Positions 46,347-55,507 are shown, numbered from the stretch's first letter. The stretch: 59,350 nucleotides of DNA from Rhodobium orientis (GCF_003258835.1 NZ_NPEV01000035.1:1-59350); one strand, 5' to 3'. Numbers and translations are program-made. Notes: generated from the letters alone by a model not told the origin.

Positions 46347-47756
46347 ATGACCGTTTCGGCGACTTCAGCAGAAACCCGAGGCTTCTACCGCCTTCCGGCG
46401 GCGTTTTTCGCGCTGGCTCTGGCCGCCCTGTTGCCGTCCTTGCTGGCGACGCCGGCCGCGGCCCAGCGCGGCGACGTGCAACGCTGCGCCCGAACCTGCC
46501 TCGATGATTTCGGCAGCATCAACCATCCCGGCTACCGGCGCTGCGTCTCGCGGCGCTGCCTGGGCTCCGGGCCCGGCCCGGCGATCCGCCGTGCGCCGGA
46601 CCCCGTGGTGCCGCCCGCGCCCGTCGTCCGTGAGGGGCCGGACCGGCCGCAGGTGCGCTCCGTGCAGCGCCAGCTTACCGAACTCGGCTACGATCCGGGA
46701 CCGGTCGACGGGCTCTATGGCGAGCAGACCGCGGAGACCATCCGCCAGTTCCTCGCCGACCGGGGCATTCGCGGCACCGGCGGCATCACAAGGCGCCTCC
46801 ATCGCGAACTGGCCGCGGCCCGCGCCGAGCAGCGCCGGGGCATCGCCCGGCAAAAACCGCGGACCGAGCCGCGCACCGCGCCGCGCAGCGAACGGGCAAG
46901 GGCCCCCATAAGCGACGACCTGGCGCCGACCGCACCGGCGGCAAAGCCGAAGCCGCCCAAGCCGGACGTCGCCGCGGCCCCCGAACCGGACGACTCCGTC
47001 GACGACGCGGCGGACGAGGAGATGGCCGACATGCCCGAGGACGCAAGCGACGACGAGGCCGTCGCCGACGACACCCCGAGCGACCAGGCATCGGCCGAGG
47101 CGGACGAGAGCGACGCGCCCGAGGCGACCGCCCCCCGCCAGACCAAGCCGCGCGACATCCTCGCCGAGGCGGCCGAGGCAAGGCGTAAGGCCGAGGAGGC
47201 CGAAAACGCCGAAGCTGGGAACGCCGGGGCTGAGAACGCCGAAGGCGCGGACGAGGGCGCCGAACAGCGGGACGCCATCGCCGAGACCGTCGAAGCGTCC
47301 GAAGAGGCCGCTGCCGACGAGCCGGAAGCCGCCACCGCCGATGCGGCAGGCGACGGCCCGCGCGCGCTGATTGCCGACATCTATACGCTGCCCGATCCCG
47401 ATGTCGGGGTGTGGGCGAAGAACCGCCGGCTCTGGTACTTCTCCGACCGGATACTGGAGCTGGTCGAGGCAGCCGAGGCGGCGATGAAGGAAAAGTCCGG
47501 CACCGAAGAACTCGACTTCAACCCGATCGTCCCGGGCCAGGACTACAACATCACCGATCTGTCGATTTCCGATCCTGAGATCGACGGCGAGACCGCCACG
47601 GTGACGGTCCGGTTCACCAACACGCTCGGCGGCGAGTCCAAGACCCACGAACTGGTCTACACCCTCGTCACCCTGGACGATTCCTGGCTGATCGACGACA
47701 TCGTCACCGACGGCACGGCGCTCTCCGACACGTTGCGGGAGATCGCCGGCAACTGA
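46347..47756 (+). CDS. secreted peptidoglycan-binding protein with DUF3828-like C-terminus
   Basis: The 469-aa product has a signal peptide (cleaved near AAA-QRGDV), a small four-Cys segment (CARTCLDDF to CVSRRC), a peptidoglycan-binding PGRP-like domain 1 motif (VQRQLTELGYDPGPVDGLYG and TAETIRQF), a long Pro- then Ala/Glu/Asp-rich low-complexity linker of about 200 residues, and a C-terminal folded domain resembling DUF3828 (ALIADIYTLPDPDVGVW to the end). The frame is open to 46209, but GGGGAGA before 46347 and the signal peptide fix the start. It is probably anchored to the cell wall and projects a soluble domain; function unknown. Confidence 0.75.
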   Translation: MTVSATSAETRGFYRLPAAFFALALAALLPSLLATPAAAQRGDVQRCARTCLDDFGSINHPGYRRCVSRRCLGSGPGPAIRRAPDPVVPPAPVVREGPDRPQVRSVQRQLTELGYDPGPVDGLYGEQTAETIRQFLADRGIRGTGGITRRLHRELAAARAEQRRGIARQKPRTEPRTAPRSERARAPISDDLAPTAPAAKPKPPKPDVAAAPEPDDSVDDAADEEMADMPEDASDDEAVADDTPSDQASAEADESDAPEATAPRQTKPRDILAEAAEARRKAEEAENAEAGNAGAENAEGADEGAEQRDAIAETVEASEEAAADEPEAATADAAGDGPRALIADIYTLPDPDVGVWAKNRRLWYFSDRILELVEAAEAAMKEKSGTEELDFNPIVPGQDYNITDLSISDPEIDGETATVTVRFTNTLGGESKTHELVYTLVTLDDSWLIDDIVTDGTALSDTLREIAGN

Positions 47757-47796
47757 CCAACGGATCTCTGACCGCGGTCTTTGACAGGCTAAAAGA

Positions 47797-47827
47797 AAAG
47801 GCGGAGCGACCCGGTCGCCCAGCCTTT
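47797..47827. terminator. bidirectional terminator between convergent genes
   Basis: AAAGGC...GCCTTT with inner GAGCGAC/GTCGC pairing forms a hairpin between the convergent peptidoglycan-binding and hypothetical genes. A-rich sequence on the left and T-rich on the right give U-tracts for both strands. Confidence 0.65.
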
Positions 47828-47841
47828 CTGATTTCTATCGT

Positions 47842-48360
47842 TCAGAACTTCGTGGTGCCGCCCGGCCCGCCGTCCGGCTGAGACACCAGCGGCCGGGCGC
47901 ACTGCCTGCGCATCTTGGCGAGGTGCTCCTCGGCGCCCTGAAGCGAATGCTCGGAGCGCTTGCCGTCGATCTCGATGGCCAGCGAGGTTCCCTTGACGAG
48001 GCGGCGCAGCACCGGATCGAAGCGGTTGATGGTGACGACCGGCAGCCAGGCCGCGTTCATCTCGTCGCGCACGATCCCGGCCGCACGGCGCAGCTTGAGA
48101 TCGTCGACGAAGAAGGTCGCCTGCATCTGCCGCGGCTTGGTCGGCGGCTCGGCGAGGTGGCTGGAGAACAGCGAGATGCGCACCGTCTGGGTGGCGCGGT
48201 CGCAGTCGAGCCAGAGGGCGATGTCGTCGCATTCGCGGCAACCGACGAGGCCGGCGGACGCCCCGGTATCGGTCTTTGAACTGACCCAGAAATAGTCGGC
48301 GCTGGCGGCCCCCGTGAGCGAGGCAGCCAGAAAGGCGATGGCGGTCAGAATCACACGCAC
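47842..48360 (-). CDS. secreted hypothetical protein
   Basis: The 172-aa product has a signal peptide (ILTAIAFLAASLTGAASA) and a mature domain with four Cys, two of them in GCRECDD, which may form disulfides. No family is recognised. The start is a GTG at 48360 with GGGAGA upstream; a longer frame to 48424 on another frame is a shadow. It is convergent with the preceding gene and divergent from the diiron gene, sharing a roughly 300-bp gap with it. Confidence 0.65.
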   Translation of the reverse strand: MRVILTAIAFLAASLTGAASADYFWVSSKTDTGASAGLVGCRECDDIALWLDCDRATQTVRISLFSSHLAEPPTKPRQMQATFFVDDLKLRRAAGIVRDEMNAAWLPVVTINRFDPVLRRLVKGTSLAIEIDGKRSEHSLQGAEEHLAKMRRQCARPLVSQPDGGPGGTTKF

Positions 48361-48660
48361 GGCGATTTTCTCCCGAAAAACAATTGGATGGCGCGAGATT
48401 ACACGAATTGCGCGACGCCGCCATTACGATTTCTCAGCGCCTGCTATAGGCCGATCGAATGGCTCGGACAGTTAATTTATACGAGATGTAACCAAATTCC
48501 GATTGAAATGCATTTTTCCGTAACATATGTTCCGACCCACCACAGGCTGCGACCAGTTGCCGCAAGAAACCCGCGCCGCAGACGCGCCGGAAACAACAAC
48601 GAAACCGGGAGCGCCTTTTTCAAAAAGGCGCCGAAACGACCCCAAGGACAGGAGCCGAAA

Positions 48661-49686
48661 ATGGCCGAGAGAGAACGCTTCGCCGACAAGATGGAATTTC
48701 CGCCGGAGACGGACCAGCCCAACATCTATCCGCTGACCTGGGAGAGAAAGACCCAGAAGATGGAAGAGATCTGGGACGCCTCGCAGCGCGAGCAGTGGGA
48801 CCCCAAGAAACTGTCCTGGGACACCTTCGACCCGGAGCGCTATTCGTGGGAGGAGCGCGAGGCGATCGCCTATTGGTGGACGATCCTGTCCGTCTTTGAC
48901 GCCTCCGCGCCGCCGGTCTTCGCCGAGGCGCTGATCAAGTGCTACGAGGAGCACGAGGAGGACCCGGTCCGCCGCTGCTTCTTCTCCGTCACCCGCGACG
49001 AGCAGAACCACGAGCAGATGTGCGGCCTAGCCATCACCAAGCTGCTCGACCATCCGGACGCCATCTCCTACGAGCCGAAGACCGATCTCGGCCGGCGCCT
49101 GCAGCGCAACGCCAAGTGGCTCTATTTCAACGGCGGACGCTACTGGAACGGCTATAAGAAGGCGGTGCCGAAATATTCGCTCGCCGTTCTCTTCTCCTCC
49201 TTCCTGATGGGCGAGATTGCTGCTGCCACCATCTTCCACCAGATGGCCAAGGGCTGCTCGGAGCCGGTGTTCCAGGAGGCGTTCAAGAATATCGGCCGCG
49301 ACGAGGGCCGGCACATGGCGATCTGCATGTCGCTGATGGAGCGCGACTACCCGAACCTCACCGAGGACGAAAAGCCGATCATCACCAAGCAGATCCGCGC
49401 CGGCTACCTGTTCCTATCCGCGGTCCTGTTCGAGCCGCCGGAGGAGTTCTGGGACATCCCGTCCGACTTCATCGCCACCCAGCGCGAGGCGGAGGAGATC
49501 TCCCGCGCCGCCGGCTTCGGCATTCCGACCTATGAGGAAAAGAAGGAAAACTGGAAGCGGGCGATGCTCAACCTGAAGGGCGTCCTCGACAAGTACGACA
49601 CGGAATTCCCGGCGATCCCGGAAGTCGGCATCACCGGCCGCGAGATCACCGACGTCGACATGGACGAGATCATCCCGGTCTTTTGA
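48661..49686 (+). CDS. ferritin-like diiron protein, putative single-subunit oxygenase
   Basis: The 341-aa protein carries the full carboxylate-bridged diiron ligand set of a four-helix bundle: E89, E114-x-x-H117 (RDEQNH), E185 (MGEIAA) and E215-x-x-H218 (RDEGRH). The pattern is that of ferritin-like oxygenases and desaturases, but the overall sequence, opening with ERFADKMEFPPETDQPN, fits no family I can name with confidence. AcsF, BoxB, PaaA and R2 proteins were considered and do not match. The frame is open upstream to 48388, but AGGACAGGAG just before 48661 fixes the start. A 2Fe-2S/FAD reductase follows 186 nt later, so it is probably a two-component oxygenase. The 300-nt upstream gap is AT-rich and may carry its promoter. 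Confidence 0.75.
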   Translation: MAERERFADKMEFPPETDQPNIYPLTWERKTQKMEEIWDASQREQWDPKKLSWDTFDPERYSWEEREAIAYWWTILSVFDASAPPVFAEALIKCYEEHEEDPVRRCFFSVTRDEQNHEQMCGLAITKLLDHPDAISYEPKTDLGRRLQRNAKWLYFNGGRYWNGYKKAVPKYSLAVLFSSFLMGEIAAATIFHQMAKGCSEPVFQEAFKNIGRDEGRHMAICMSLMERDYPNLTEDEKPIITKQIRAGYLFLSAVLFEPPEEFWDIPSDFIATQREAEEISRAAGFGIPTYEEKKENWKRAMLNLKGVLDKYDTEFPAIPEVGITGREITDVDMDEIIPVF

Positions 49687-49872
49687 TTTTTCTGCAACGG
49701 GACACGCCACGGCGACCGTCGCCGTGGTTGCCCTGCCGCCGGGCGGCCTGACCGGTTGCCCGGTGCTTTGTCCTCGATCCCTCCCGCTTGGTGACCGCGC
49801 GCTTGGTAAGACCTCTTTGGCGTGGCAGGATCGGCAACGAGAAAACAAACAAAAAAGACGGGAGGCGCGCCG

Positions 49873-50925
49873 ATGGCGACGATCCGCATGTTCCCCTCCG
49901 GTCAGGAAGTGGAATCCCTTCCCGGCGACACCGTTCTGGCGGCGCTGGAGCGCACCGGCTATGCGCTGCCGAACAATTGCCGCGCCGGGGCCTGCGGCGA
50001 ATGCAAGGTCAAGGTGCGCTCCGGCGAGTTCGACCAGGGCATGGTTCTCGACATGGCGCTGTCGCCGGAGGACCGGGAGGCCGGCTTCGGGCTGATGTGC
50101 ATGGCCAAGCCGATCTCCGATGTGCTGGAGATCGAATGGGGCACGGAGGACGCCCAGCCGAAGCTGTTCCCGCCCGCCGAGAACATGTTCTACGTGCTCA
50201 CCGACCGCGTCCCGCGCACCCCGAGCATCCTGGAAATCCGCTTGCGGCCCATCGGGTCCCCCATGCGCTACTGGCCGGGCCAGTACGTCACCCTCGGCGA
50301 CGAGCGCAACGGTGTGCCCACCCGCTGCTATTCCATCGCCAACCCGCCGCAGCCGGACGGCGAGATCACGCTGCACGTCACCCGCATCGACGAAGGCACC
50401 ACGAGCCTGTGGATCCACGACACGCTGAAGATCGGCGACAAGGTTCGCCTCTCCGGCCCCTACGGCACCTTCATCGGTGATCCGTCGGCCAAGACCCCGG
50501 TGCTGTGCCTTGCCGCCGGCTCGGGCCTTGCCCCGATCCTGTCGCTGGCGACGGCGGCGCTGACCCGCGGCGGCTTCAAATACCCGGCGACGGTACTGTT
50601 CTCCGCCCGCACGCAAGCCGACCTCTACGAGACGGGCCTTCTGAAATTCCTGGAAGCCAAATACCGCAATTTCCGGTTTCGCACGACACTGACGCGCGAG
50701 ACGGGACCGGACCTTTCGGGCCGGATTCCGGAACTTCTGCCGGACCTCTACCAGGACCTTTCCGGCTACAGCGTCTATATCGCCGGCAGCCCGGAATTCG
50801 TCGACGAGTGCACGGCGGTGGCAAAGCGCCTCGGCGCAAAGGACGACCTCATCCACACCGAAGGCTTCGTCGGCCAGAACGTTGCCACCGAGCCGCCTTC
50901 GGAGCGATTGATGGGGAACGGCTGA
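49873..50925 (+). CDS. 2Fe-2S/FAD/NAD(P)H oxidoreductase, oxygenase reductase component
   Basis: The 350-aa protein has a plant-type ferredoxin domain at the N-terminus (C36, C41, C44 in CRAGACGEC and C76), an FNR-like FAD domain (R151-C-Y153-S154) and an NAD(P)H domain with LAAGSGLAPILS at about 213-224. This order is that of reductases for soluble diiron monooxygenases and dioxygenases such as MmoC, BenC and PhhP. GGAGGCGC precedes the ATG at 49873. It follows the diiron gene on the same strand and very probably donates its electrons; no ferredoxin or coupling protein gene is nearby. Confidence 0.9.
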   Translation: MATIRMFPSGQEVESLPGDTVLAALERTGYALPNNCRAGACGECKVKVRSGEFDQGMVLDMALSPEDREAGFGLMCMAKPISDVLEIEWGTEDAQPKLFPPAENMFYVLTDRVPRTPSILEIRLRPIGSPMRYWPGQYVTLGDERNGVPTRCYSIANPPQPDGEITLHVTRIDEGTTSLWIHDTLKIGDKVRLSGPYGTFIGDPSAKTPVLCLAAGSGLAPILSLATAALTRGGFKYPATVLFSARTQADLYETGLLKFLEAKYRNFRFRTTLTRETGPDLSGRIPELLPDLYQDLSGYSVYIAGSPEFVDECTAVAKRLGAKDDLIHTEGFVGQNVATEPPSERLMGNG

Positions 50926-51002
50926 TGGGCAGCGCCTGATCCGGCCCTTGCCGCAAATCACCTGACAGATTGCGCCGGCCACGACGGGCGGCGGTGCCCT
51001 TT

Positions 51003-51028
51003 TTGCGCGAGTCGGTATACACGCGCAA
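51003..51028. promoter_or_regulatory. inverted repeat upstream of the MFS gene
   Basis: TTGCGCG and CGCGCAA are separated by 12 bases in the 302-nt gap between the reductase and the MFS transporter. It is a candidate operator. A weak GGGC/GCCC hairpin followed by T residues lies just upstream (about 50986-51004) and may end the reductase transcript. Nothing else stands out in the gap. Confidence 0.4.
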
Positions 51029-51227
51029 CCATGATTTTCACTAATCTTTCATAGCTTTGCAGGATTGTGACCGGGCACGCTGCGAGCGCGATTGACCGCG
51101 CCTGCATTTCGTGCCAGAGGCCGCTTCAGGAAAAGTTCTGAGCGTTCCAACCGACCCAATGCCGGCATTGACGCGCGTCGTTTCCGTACCGGCTTTTTGA
51201 CTGTTCCGAACGGGTTTGGAGTTTGCC

Positions 51228-52604
51228 ATGGCAACGCTCATCGCTCCGATTTCCGCATTGCTGTTTGCCGTCGCCGCCATGCTGGTCGGACACGGCCTGC
51301 AATCGACGCTGCTGCCGATCCGCGCGGAACAGGCGCATTTCGGCGACGTCGCCATCGGCCTGATGTCCTCGGGCTATTTCGCGGGCTTCGTCGCCGGCTG
51401 CCTGCTGGTCCCCTTCGCCATCATGCGGGCGGGACACATCAGGGCCTTCGCCGCCATCGTCTCGATCGCCTCGGCGGCGGCGCTGATCCACCCGCTGCTG
51501 GTCGATCCGGTGACCTGGACGCTGGCCCGCGCCGTCTCCGGTTTCGGTGTTGCCGGCTTCTACATGATCGTGGAAAGCTGGCTCAACGAGCGCGCCACCA
51601 ACACCACCCGCGGCATGGTCATGTCGATCTACGTCGTGGTGAACTACGCCGCCATCTCGGCCGGCCAGGTGATGACGACGATCTTCGGCGACAACCTGTT
51701 CGTGCCCTTCATCATCGCCTCCATGTTCGTCTCGCTCGCCGTCGTGCCGGTGGCGCTGACGCGCTCGCAGCAGCCGGCGCCGATCACGCTGGTGCGCTTC
51801 CGGCCGCGGCTCCTCTACCAGAACTCGCCGACGGCGATCGTCGGCTGCATCCTCATCGGCTTTGCCATCGGCTCGTCCTGGACGCTGGCCACCGTGTTCG
51901 CCACCCGCATCGGCCTGACGCCCGACCAGGCGGCGTTCTTCGTCGCCGCCATCCTGGTCGGCGGCGGCCTCGGGCAGTGGCCGTTCGGGCGCATCTCGGA
52001 CCGCATCGACCGGCGTATCGTGCTCGGCGCGACCTGTGCCGGCACCATCGTCGTCTGCGGCGTGCTGGTGTTCGCCACCACCCTGCCGCCATTGACGATC
52101 ATCCTGCTCGGTGGCCTGTTCGGCATCTTCAGCCAGCCGGCCTATGCCATCGCGGTGGCCCACGCCTTCGACTATGTCGAACCGGACGGCCATGTGGAGA
52201 CCTCGTCGGGCATGCTGCTGGCCTTCGGCATCGGCTCGATCGTCGGCCCGTTCTGTGCGTCCATGATGATGCGGGCGGCCGGCCCGGAGCAGCTCTTCGT
52301 CATGATCGGCATCACCGAAGCGGTGCTGCTCGCCTACATCATCTACCGCGTGCGCATCCATGACGCGCCGACGGAAGAGGACAAGACGGATTGGGATCTC
52401 GGCTCGACGGCGCCGGTCGGCGGCGTCATCACGCCGGAACCGCTGGACGCCGAAGACCCGGATGTCGTCATTCCGGAGGAGGTCTTCTTCGAGGCCTCCC
52501 TCGACGATGCCAATCCGGACGCGCCCGAAGAGGAAGAAGAATCGGCGCGGCAGGTGCGGGAGCGGGAGGTCGCTGCGGCGGCCGGCGACGGCGTGACGCG
52601 CTGA
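51228..52604 (+). CDS. major facilitator superfamily transporter
   Basis: The 458-aa protein has twelve membrane segments across about 375 residues, with the MFS motif A-like loops VGHGLQSTLLPIRAEQ and GGGLGQWPFGRISDRIDRR, the second strongly typical. A further 80-residue C-terminal tail is acidic and Glu/Asp/Ala-rich. The ATG at 51228 is preferred over a TTG at 51216. Efflux of small molecules is most likely for this subgroup; substrate unknown. It lies in the segment between dxs and tlyA. Confidence 0.85.
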   Translation: MATLIAPISALLFAVAAMLVGHGLQSTLLPIRAEQAHFGDVAIGLMSSGYFAGFVAGCLLVPFAIMRAGHIRAFAAIVSIASAAALIHPLLVDPVTWTLARAVSGFGVAGFYMIVESWLNERATNTTRGMVMSIYVVVNYAAISAGQVMTTIFGDNLFVPFIIASMFVSLAVVPVALTRSQQPAPITLVRFRPRLLYQNSPTAIVGCILIGFAIGSSWTLATVFATRIGLTPDQAAFFVAAILVGGGLGQWPFGRISDRIDRRIVLGATCAGTIVVCGVLVFATTLPPLTIILLGGLFGIFSQPAYAIAVAHAFDYVEPDGHVETSSGMLLAFGIGSIVGPFCASMMMRAAGPEQLFVMIGITEAVLLAYIIYRVRIHDAPTEEDKTDWDLGSTAPVGGVITPEPLDAEDPDVVIPEEVFFEASLDDANPDAPEEEEESARQVREREVAAAAGDGVTR

Positions 52605-52758
52605 GCGCCGCCCCTTCCCCGGCCCGCGCCTTCCCCGCGCGGCCGATATTTCCGGCAGATGGATTGCGTATTTCGTCGCGCGACCCATTCGGGTCTTGCG
52701 TCCGGTGCGTCCGGTGCGGCATCACTGGACATCCCCAATCCCCCGCGAGACGTCAATC

Positions 52759-53385
52759 ATGAAAAGCCTCGGTGTCCTGCGTATCGCCCTCTGGATCCTG
52801 GTCGCCGGTGCCGCGATCGGTGCGGTCGCCGTCGGCATCGGCTGGTACCGGGTGGAGTTCGCGCAAAAGAGCGACGACCTCGGTACCCCGGTGACGGAGA
52901 TCGGCGGCCCGTTCACGCTGACCGATACCAACGGCAACAAGGTGTCCAACACCGATTTCGCCGGCAAGCCGCGGGCGATGTTCTTCGGCTTCACCTATTG
53001 CCCGGACGTCTGCCCGACGACGATGTCCGAGATCGACGGCTGGATGGACGCGCTCGGGCCCGACGCCGACAAGATCGCCTTCATCTACGTCACCGTCGAT
53101 CCGGAGCGGGACACGCCGGAAAAGCTGAAGGAATTCATCTCCGCCTTCGACACCCGCATCATCGGCCTCACCGGCACCCCGGAAGAGCTCGATCCGGTGC
53201 TCGACGAATTCCGGGTCTACCGCAAGAAGATCCCGCTCGACGACGGCGACTACACCATGGACCATACCGCCTCGGTCTATCTGATGGACGGCAAGGGCCG
53301 CTTCGTCGGCGCCATCACCTACCAGGCGGAAAAGGACAAGGCGCTCGCCAAGCTGCGCAAGCTGATCGAACGGTCCGAAAGCTGA
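52759..53385 (+). CDS. SCO1/SenC family copper chaperone
   Basis: SCO proteins deliver copper or reduce thiols for the CuA centre of cytochrome oxidase. The 208-aa product has one N-terminal membrane anchor (about 8-28), a thioredoxin fold with TYCPDVCPTTM (C81 and C85) and H169 in MDHTASVYL, the three copper ligands. The start ATG follows a long upstream frame but matches the anchor. It lies 23 nt before tlyA. No oxidase genes are in the window. Confidence 0.92.
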   Translation: MKSLGVLRIALWILVAGAAIGAVAVGIGWYRVEFAQKSDDLGTPVTEIGGPFTLTDTNGNKVSNTDFAGKPRAMFFGFTYCPDVCPTTMSEIDGWMDALGPDADKIAFIYVTVDPERDTPEKLKEFISAFDTRIIGLTGTPEELDPVLDEFRVYRKKIPLDDGDYTMDHTASVYLMDGKGRFVGAITYQAEKDKALAKLRKLIERSES

Positions 53386-53408
53386 CCGCCGCCCCCGCCC
53401 TTGTCGCC

Positions 53409-54155
53409 ATGACCGACCGCCAGCGCCTCGACCAGCGTCTCGTCGCCCTGAAGCTCGCCGACAGCCGGGCGCGGGCCCGCGACGCCATCCTGCGCGGCAC
53501 GGTCACCGTCGACGGCACGGTGGTCGAAAAGCCCGGCGCGCTCGTCTCCGAGACGTGTGCGATCGCCATCGACGATCCGGCGGCCGGCTATGTCTCGCGG
53601 GCGGCGCTGAAGCTGATCGCCGGACTGGATGCCTTCGGGTTCGATCCCGCCGGCCTTTCCTGCCTCGATATCGGCGCCTCGACCGGCGGCTTCACGCAGG
53701 TGCTGCTGGAGCGCGGCGCACGGGGCGTCACCGCCCTCGACGTCGGCCATGGGCAACTGCACGACCGGCTCAGGGCCGACGAACGGGTGCTGGCCCGCGA
53801 GGGGCTCAATGCGCGTGACCTCAAGGCCGAGGACCTTCCGGACCCGCCGGAAGCCATCGTCTCCGACGTCAGCTTCATCTCCCTGAAGCTGGCCCTCGGC
53901 CCGGCGCTGGATTTGGCCGCACCCGGCGCCTTCGGCGTCTTTCTGATCAAGCCGCAATTCGAGGTCGGCCGGGAGCATATCGGCAAGGGCGGCATCGTCC
54001 GCGACGCGGGCGTCGCGGAAGCCTCCGTTGCCGGCGTTCTCGACTGGATCGGGGCCCGGCCCGGCTGGCGCGTCGTCGGCACCGTTGCCTCGCCCATTTC
54101 CGGCGCCGACGGCAACCGCGAAACGGTTGCCGGCGCCATCAAGGATGCCGCCTGA
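53409..54155 (+). CDS. tlyA: TlyA family rRNA (cytidine-2'-O)-methyltransferase
   Basis: The 248-aa protein has an N-terminal S4 RNA-binding domain (RLDQRLVALKLADSRARARDAI) and an FtsJ-like methyltransferase domain with the SAM motif CLDIGASTGGFTQVLLERGA and the KPQFEVG catalytic segment. TlyA methylates 16S and 23S rRNA cytidines; older annotation as haemolysin is misleading. Its stop overlaps the next start by one base (TGATG), so translation is coupled. The S4 domain and length are complete. Confidence 0.9.
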   Translation: MTDRQRLDQRLVALKLADSRARARDAILRGTVTVDGTVVEKPGALVSETCAIAIDDPAAGYVSRAALKLIAGLDAFGFDPAGLSCLDIGASTGGFTQVLLERGARGVTALDVGHGQLHDRLRADERVLAREGLNARDLKAEDLPDPPEAIVSDVSFISLKLALGPALDLAAPGAFGVFLIKPQFEVGREHIGKGGIVRDAGVAEASVAGVLDWIGARPGWRVVGTVASPISGADGNRETVAGAIKDAA

Positions 54156-55399
54156 TGTCGCTCGCCGACCGTATCGAGACGCTGACCATCGACCAGCTCG
54201 GCCATCGCGGCGACGGCGTCGCGACGCTGGACGGCGCGCCGGTCTACGTGCCCTACGCCCTTGCCGGGGAGACCGTCCGCGCGCGGATCGAGGACGACCG
54301 CGCGGAGCTTCTGGAGGTGGTGGAGCCATCGGCCAACCGGCGGGAGCCGGCGTGCCGCCATTTCGGCACCTGCGGCGGCTGCGCCCTGCAGCACCTGGCG
54401 CCCGAGCCTTACCTTTCCTTCAAGCGCGACCTCGTCGTCGAAGCGCTGAAGGCGCGCGGCCTTCAGGCGCCTATTGCCGCCACGGCGCCGATCGCGCCCG
54501 AGACCCGGCGCCGGGCGGTGCTTTCCGCGGTGAGGACGGCCAACGCCGTCGTCCTCGGCTACCACGCCGTGAAGTCGCATCAGGTGGTGCCGATTTCCGA
54601 ATGCCCGGTTCTGGTGCCGGAGATCGTCGCCGCCCTGCCCCGCCTTCAGCGCCTTGCGGCCATTGCCGCGCCGCGGCGTGGCACCTTGCGCATGACCGTC
54701 CTTGCCGCCGACAACGGCCTCGACATCCACCTCGCCGAGACGGCCAAGCTCTCGGACGATCTGCGCCAGCAACTGGTCCGGCACACGGTGGACGCCGACC
54801 ACGCGCGGCTCTCGATCGGCGACGAAACGATCCTTCAGACCCGCCCGCCGGTGCTGGACATGGCCGGCACCAAGGCGCTGCCGGTGCCCGGCGGCTTTAC
54901 CCAGGCGAGCGCCGCCGCCGAAGCGAGCCTCTTTGCGGCCATCGCACCTGCGCTTGCCCGCACCAAAAGGGTCACGGAACTCTTTTCCGGCGTCGGCACC
55001 TTCACCTTCCGCCTTGCACGCAGCCATGCGGTCGATGCCTTCGAGGGCGACGCGGCGGCCGTTGAGGCGCTTCGTACGGCCGCACGGCACGGCAGCGGCA
55101 TCAAGCCGATTGCCGCGGAACGCCGCGACCTCTTCCGCCGGCCGCTGATGGCCAAGGAGTTGAAGAAGACCGAGGCCGTCGTCTTCGATCCGCCGCGCGC
55201 CGGCGCCAAGGACCAGGCCGCAGCACTCGCCTCCTCCAAGGTGCCGACCGTCATCGCCGTCTCCTGCAATCCGGCAACGCTCGCCCGCGACCTCAAGCTC
55301 CTCGTTGACGGCGGCTATCGGCTCACGAGCGTGCAGCCGGTGGACCAGTTCCTTTGGTCGCCCCATATAGAGGTGGTTGCAACGCTGACCAAAGGCTGA
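54155..55399 (+). CDS. TrmA/RlmD family RNA (uracil-5-)-methyltransferase
   Basis: The 414-aa enzyme has a TRAM domain, a [4Fe-4S] cluster set (C67, C73, C76 in CRHFGTCGGC plus a further Cys in ISECPVL), a SAM-binding LFSGVGTFTFRLA segment and the catalytic motif SCNPATLARDL with the nucleophilic Cys. It is the RumA/RlmD type that methylates uridines of 23S rRNA; exact site unknown. It follows tlyA with a one-base overlap. It is usually linked to dxs and tlyA in relatives. Confidence 0.9.
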   Translation: MSLADRIETLTIDQLGHRGDGVATLDGAPVYVPYALAGETVRARIEDDRAELLEVVEPSANRREPACRHFGTCGGCALQHLAPEPYLSFKRDLVVEALKARGLQAPIAATAPIAPETRRRAVLSAVRTANAVVLGYHAVKSHQVVPISECPVLVPEIVAALPRLQRLAAIAAPRRGTLRMTVLAADNGLDIHLAETAKLSDDLRQQLVRHTVDADHARLSIGDETILQTRPPVLDMAGTKALPVPGGFTQASAAAEASLFAAIAPALARTKRVTELFSGVGTFTFRLARSHAVDAFEGDAAAVEALRTAARHGSGIKPIAAERRDLFRRPLMAKELKKTEAVVFDPPRAGAKDQAAALASSKVPTVIAVSCNPATLARDLKLLVDGGYRLTSVQPVDQFLWSPHIEVVATLTKG

Positions 55400-55507
55400 G
55401 CGGAGCGCGCCAAAACCGACCGAAGGTCGCAAGCGCGACCGCGCGCCGGCCGGTCAGGCCGCCCCCGCGGAGGCCTTTGGCCGCGAGCGAAAAAAGGAAT
55501 GTTGCGA

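Noticed and set aside
48661-49686. AcsF (Mg-protoporphyrin monomethyl ester cyclase) as part of a photosynthesis cluster
   Set aside because: The ligand pattern is generic for diiron proteins and the rest does not match AcsF. No bch, crt or puf genes are near.
51003-51028. Rho-independent terminator
   Set aside because: The 12-nt loop and lack of a following U-tract fit an operator better than a terminator.
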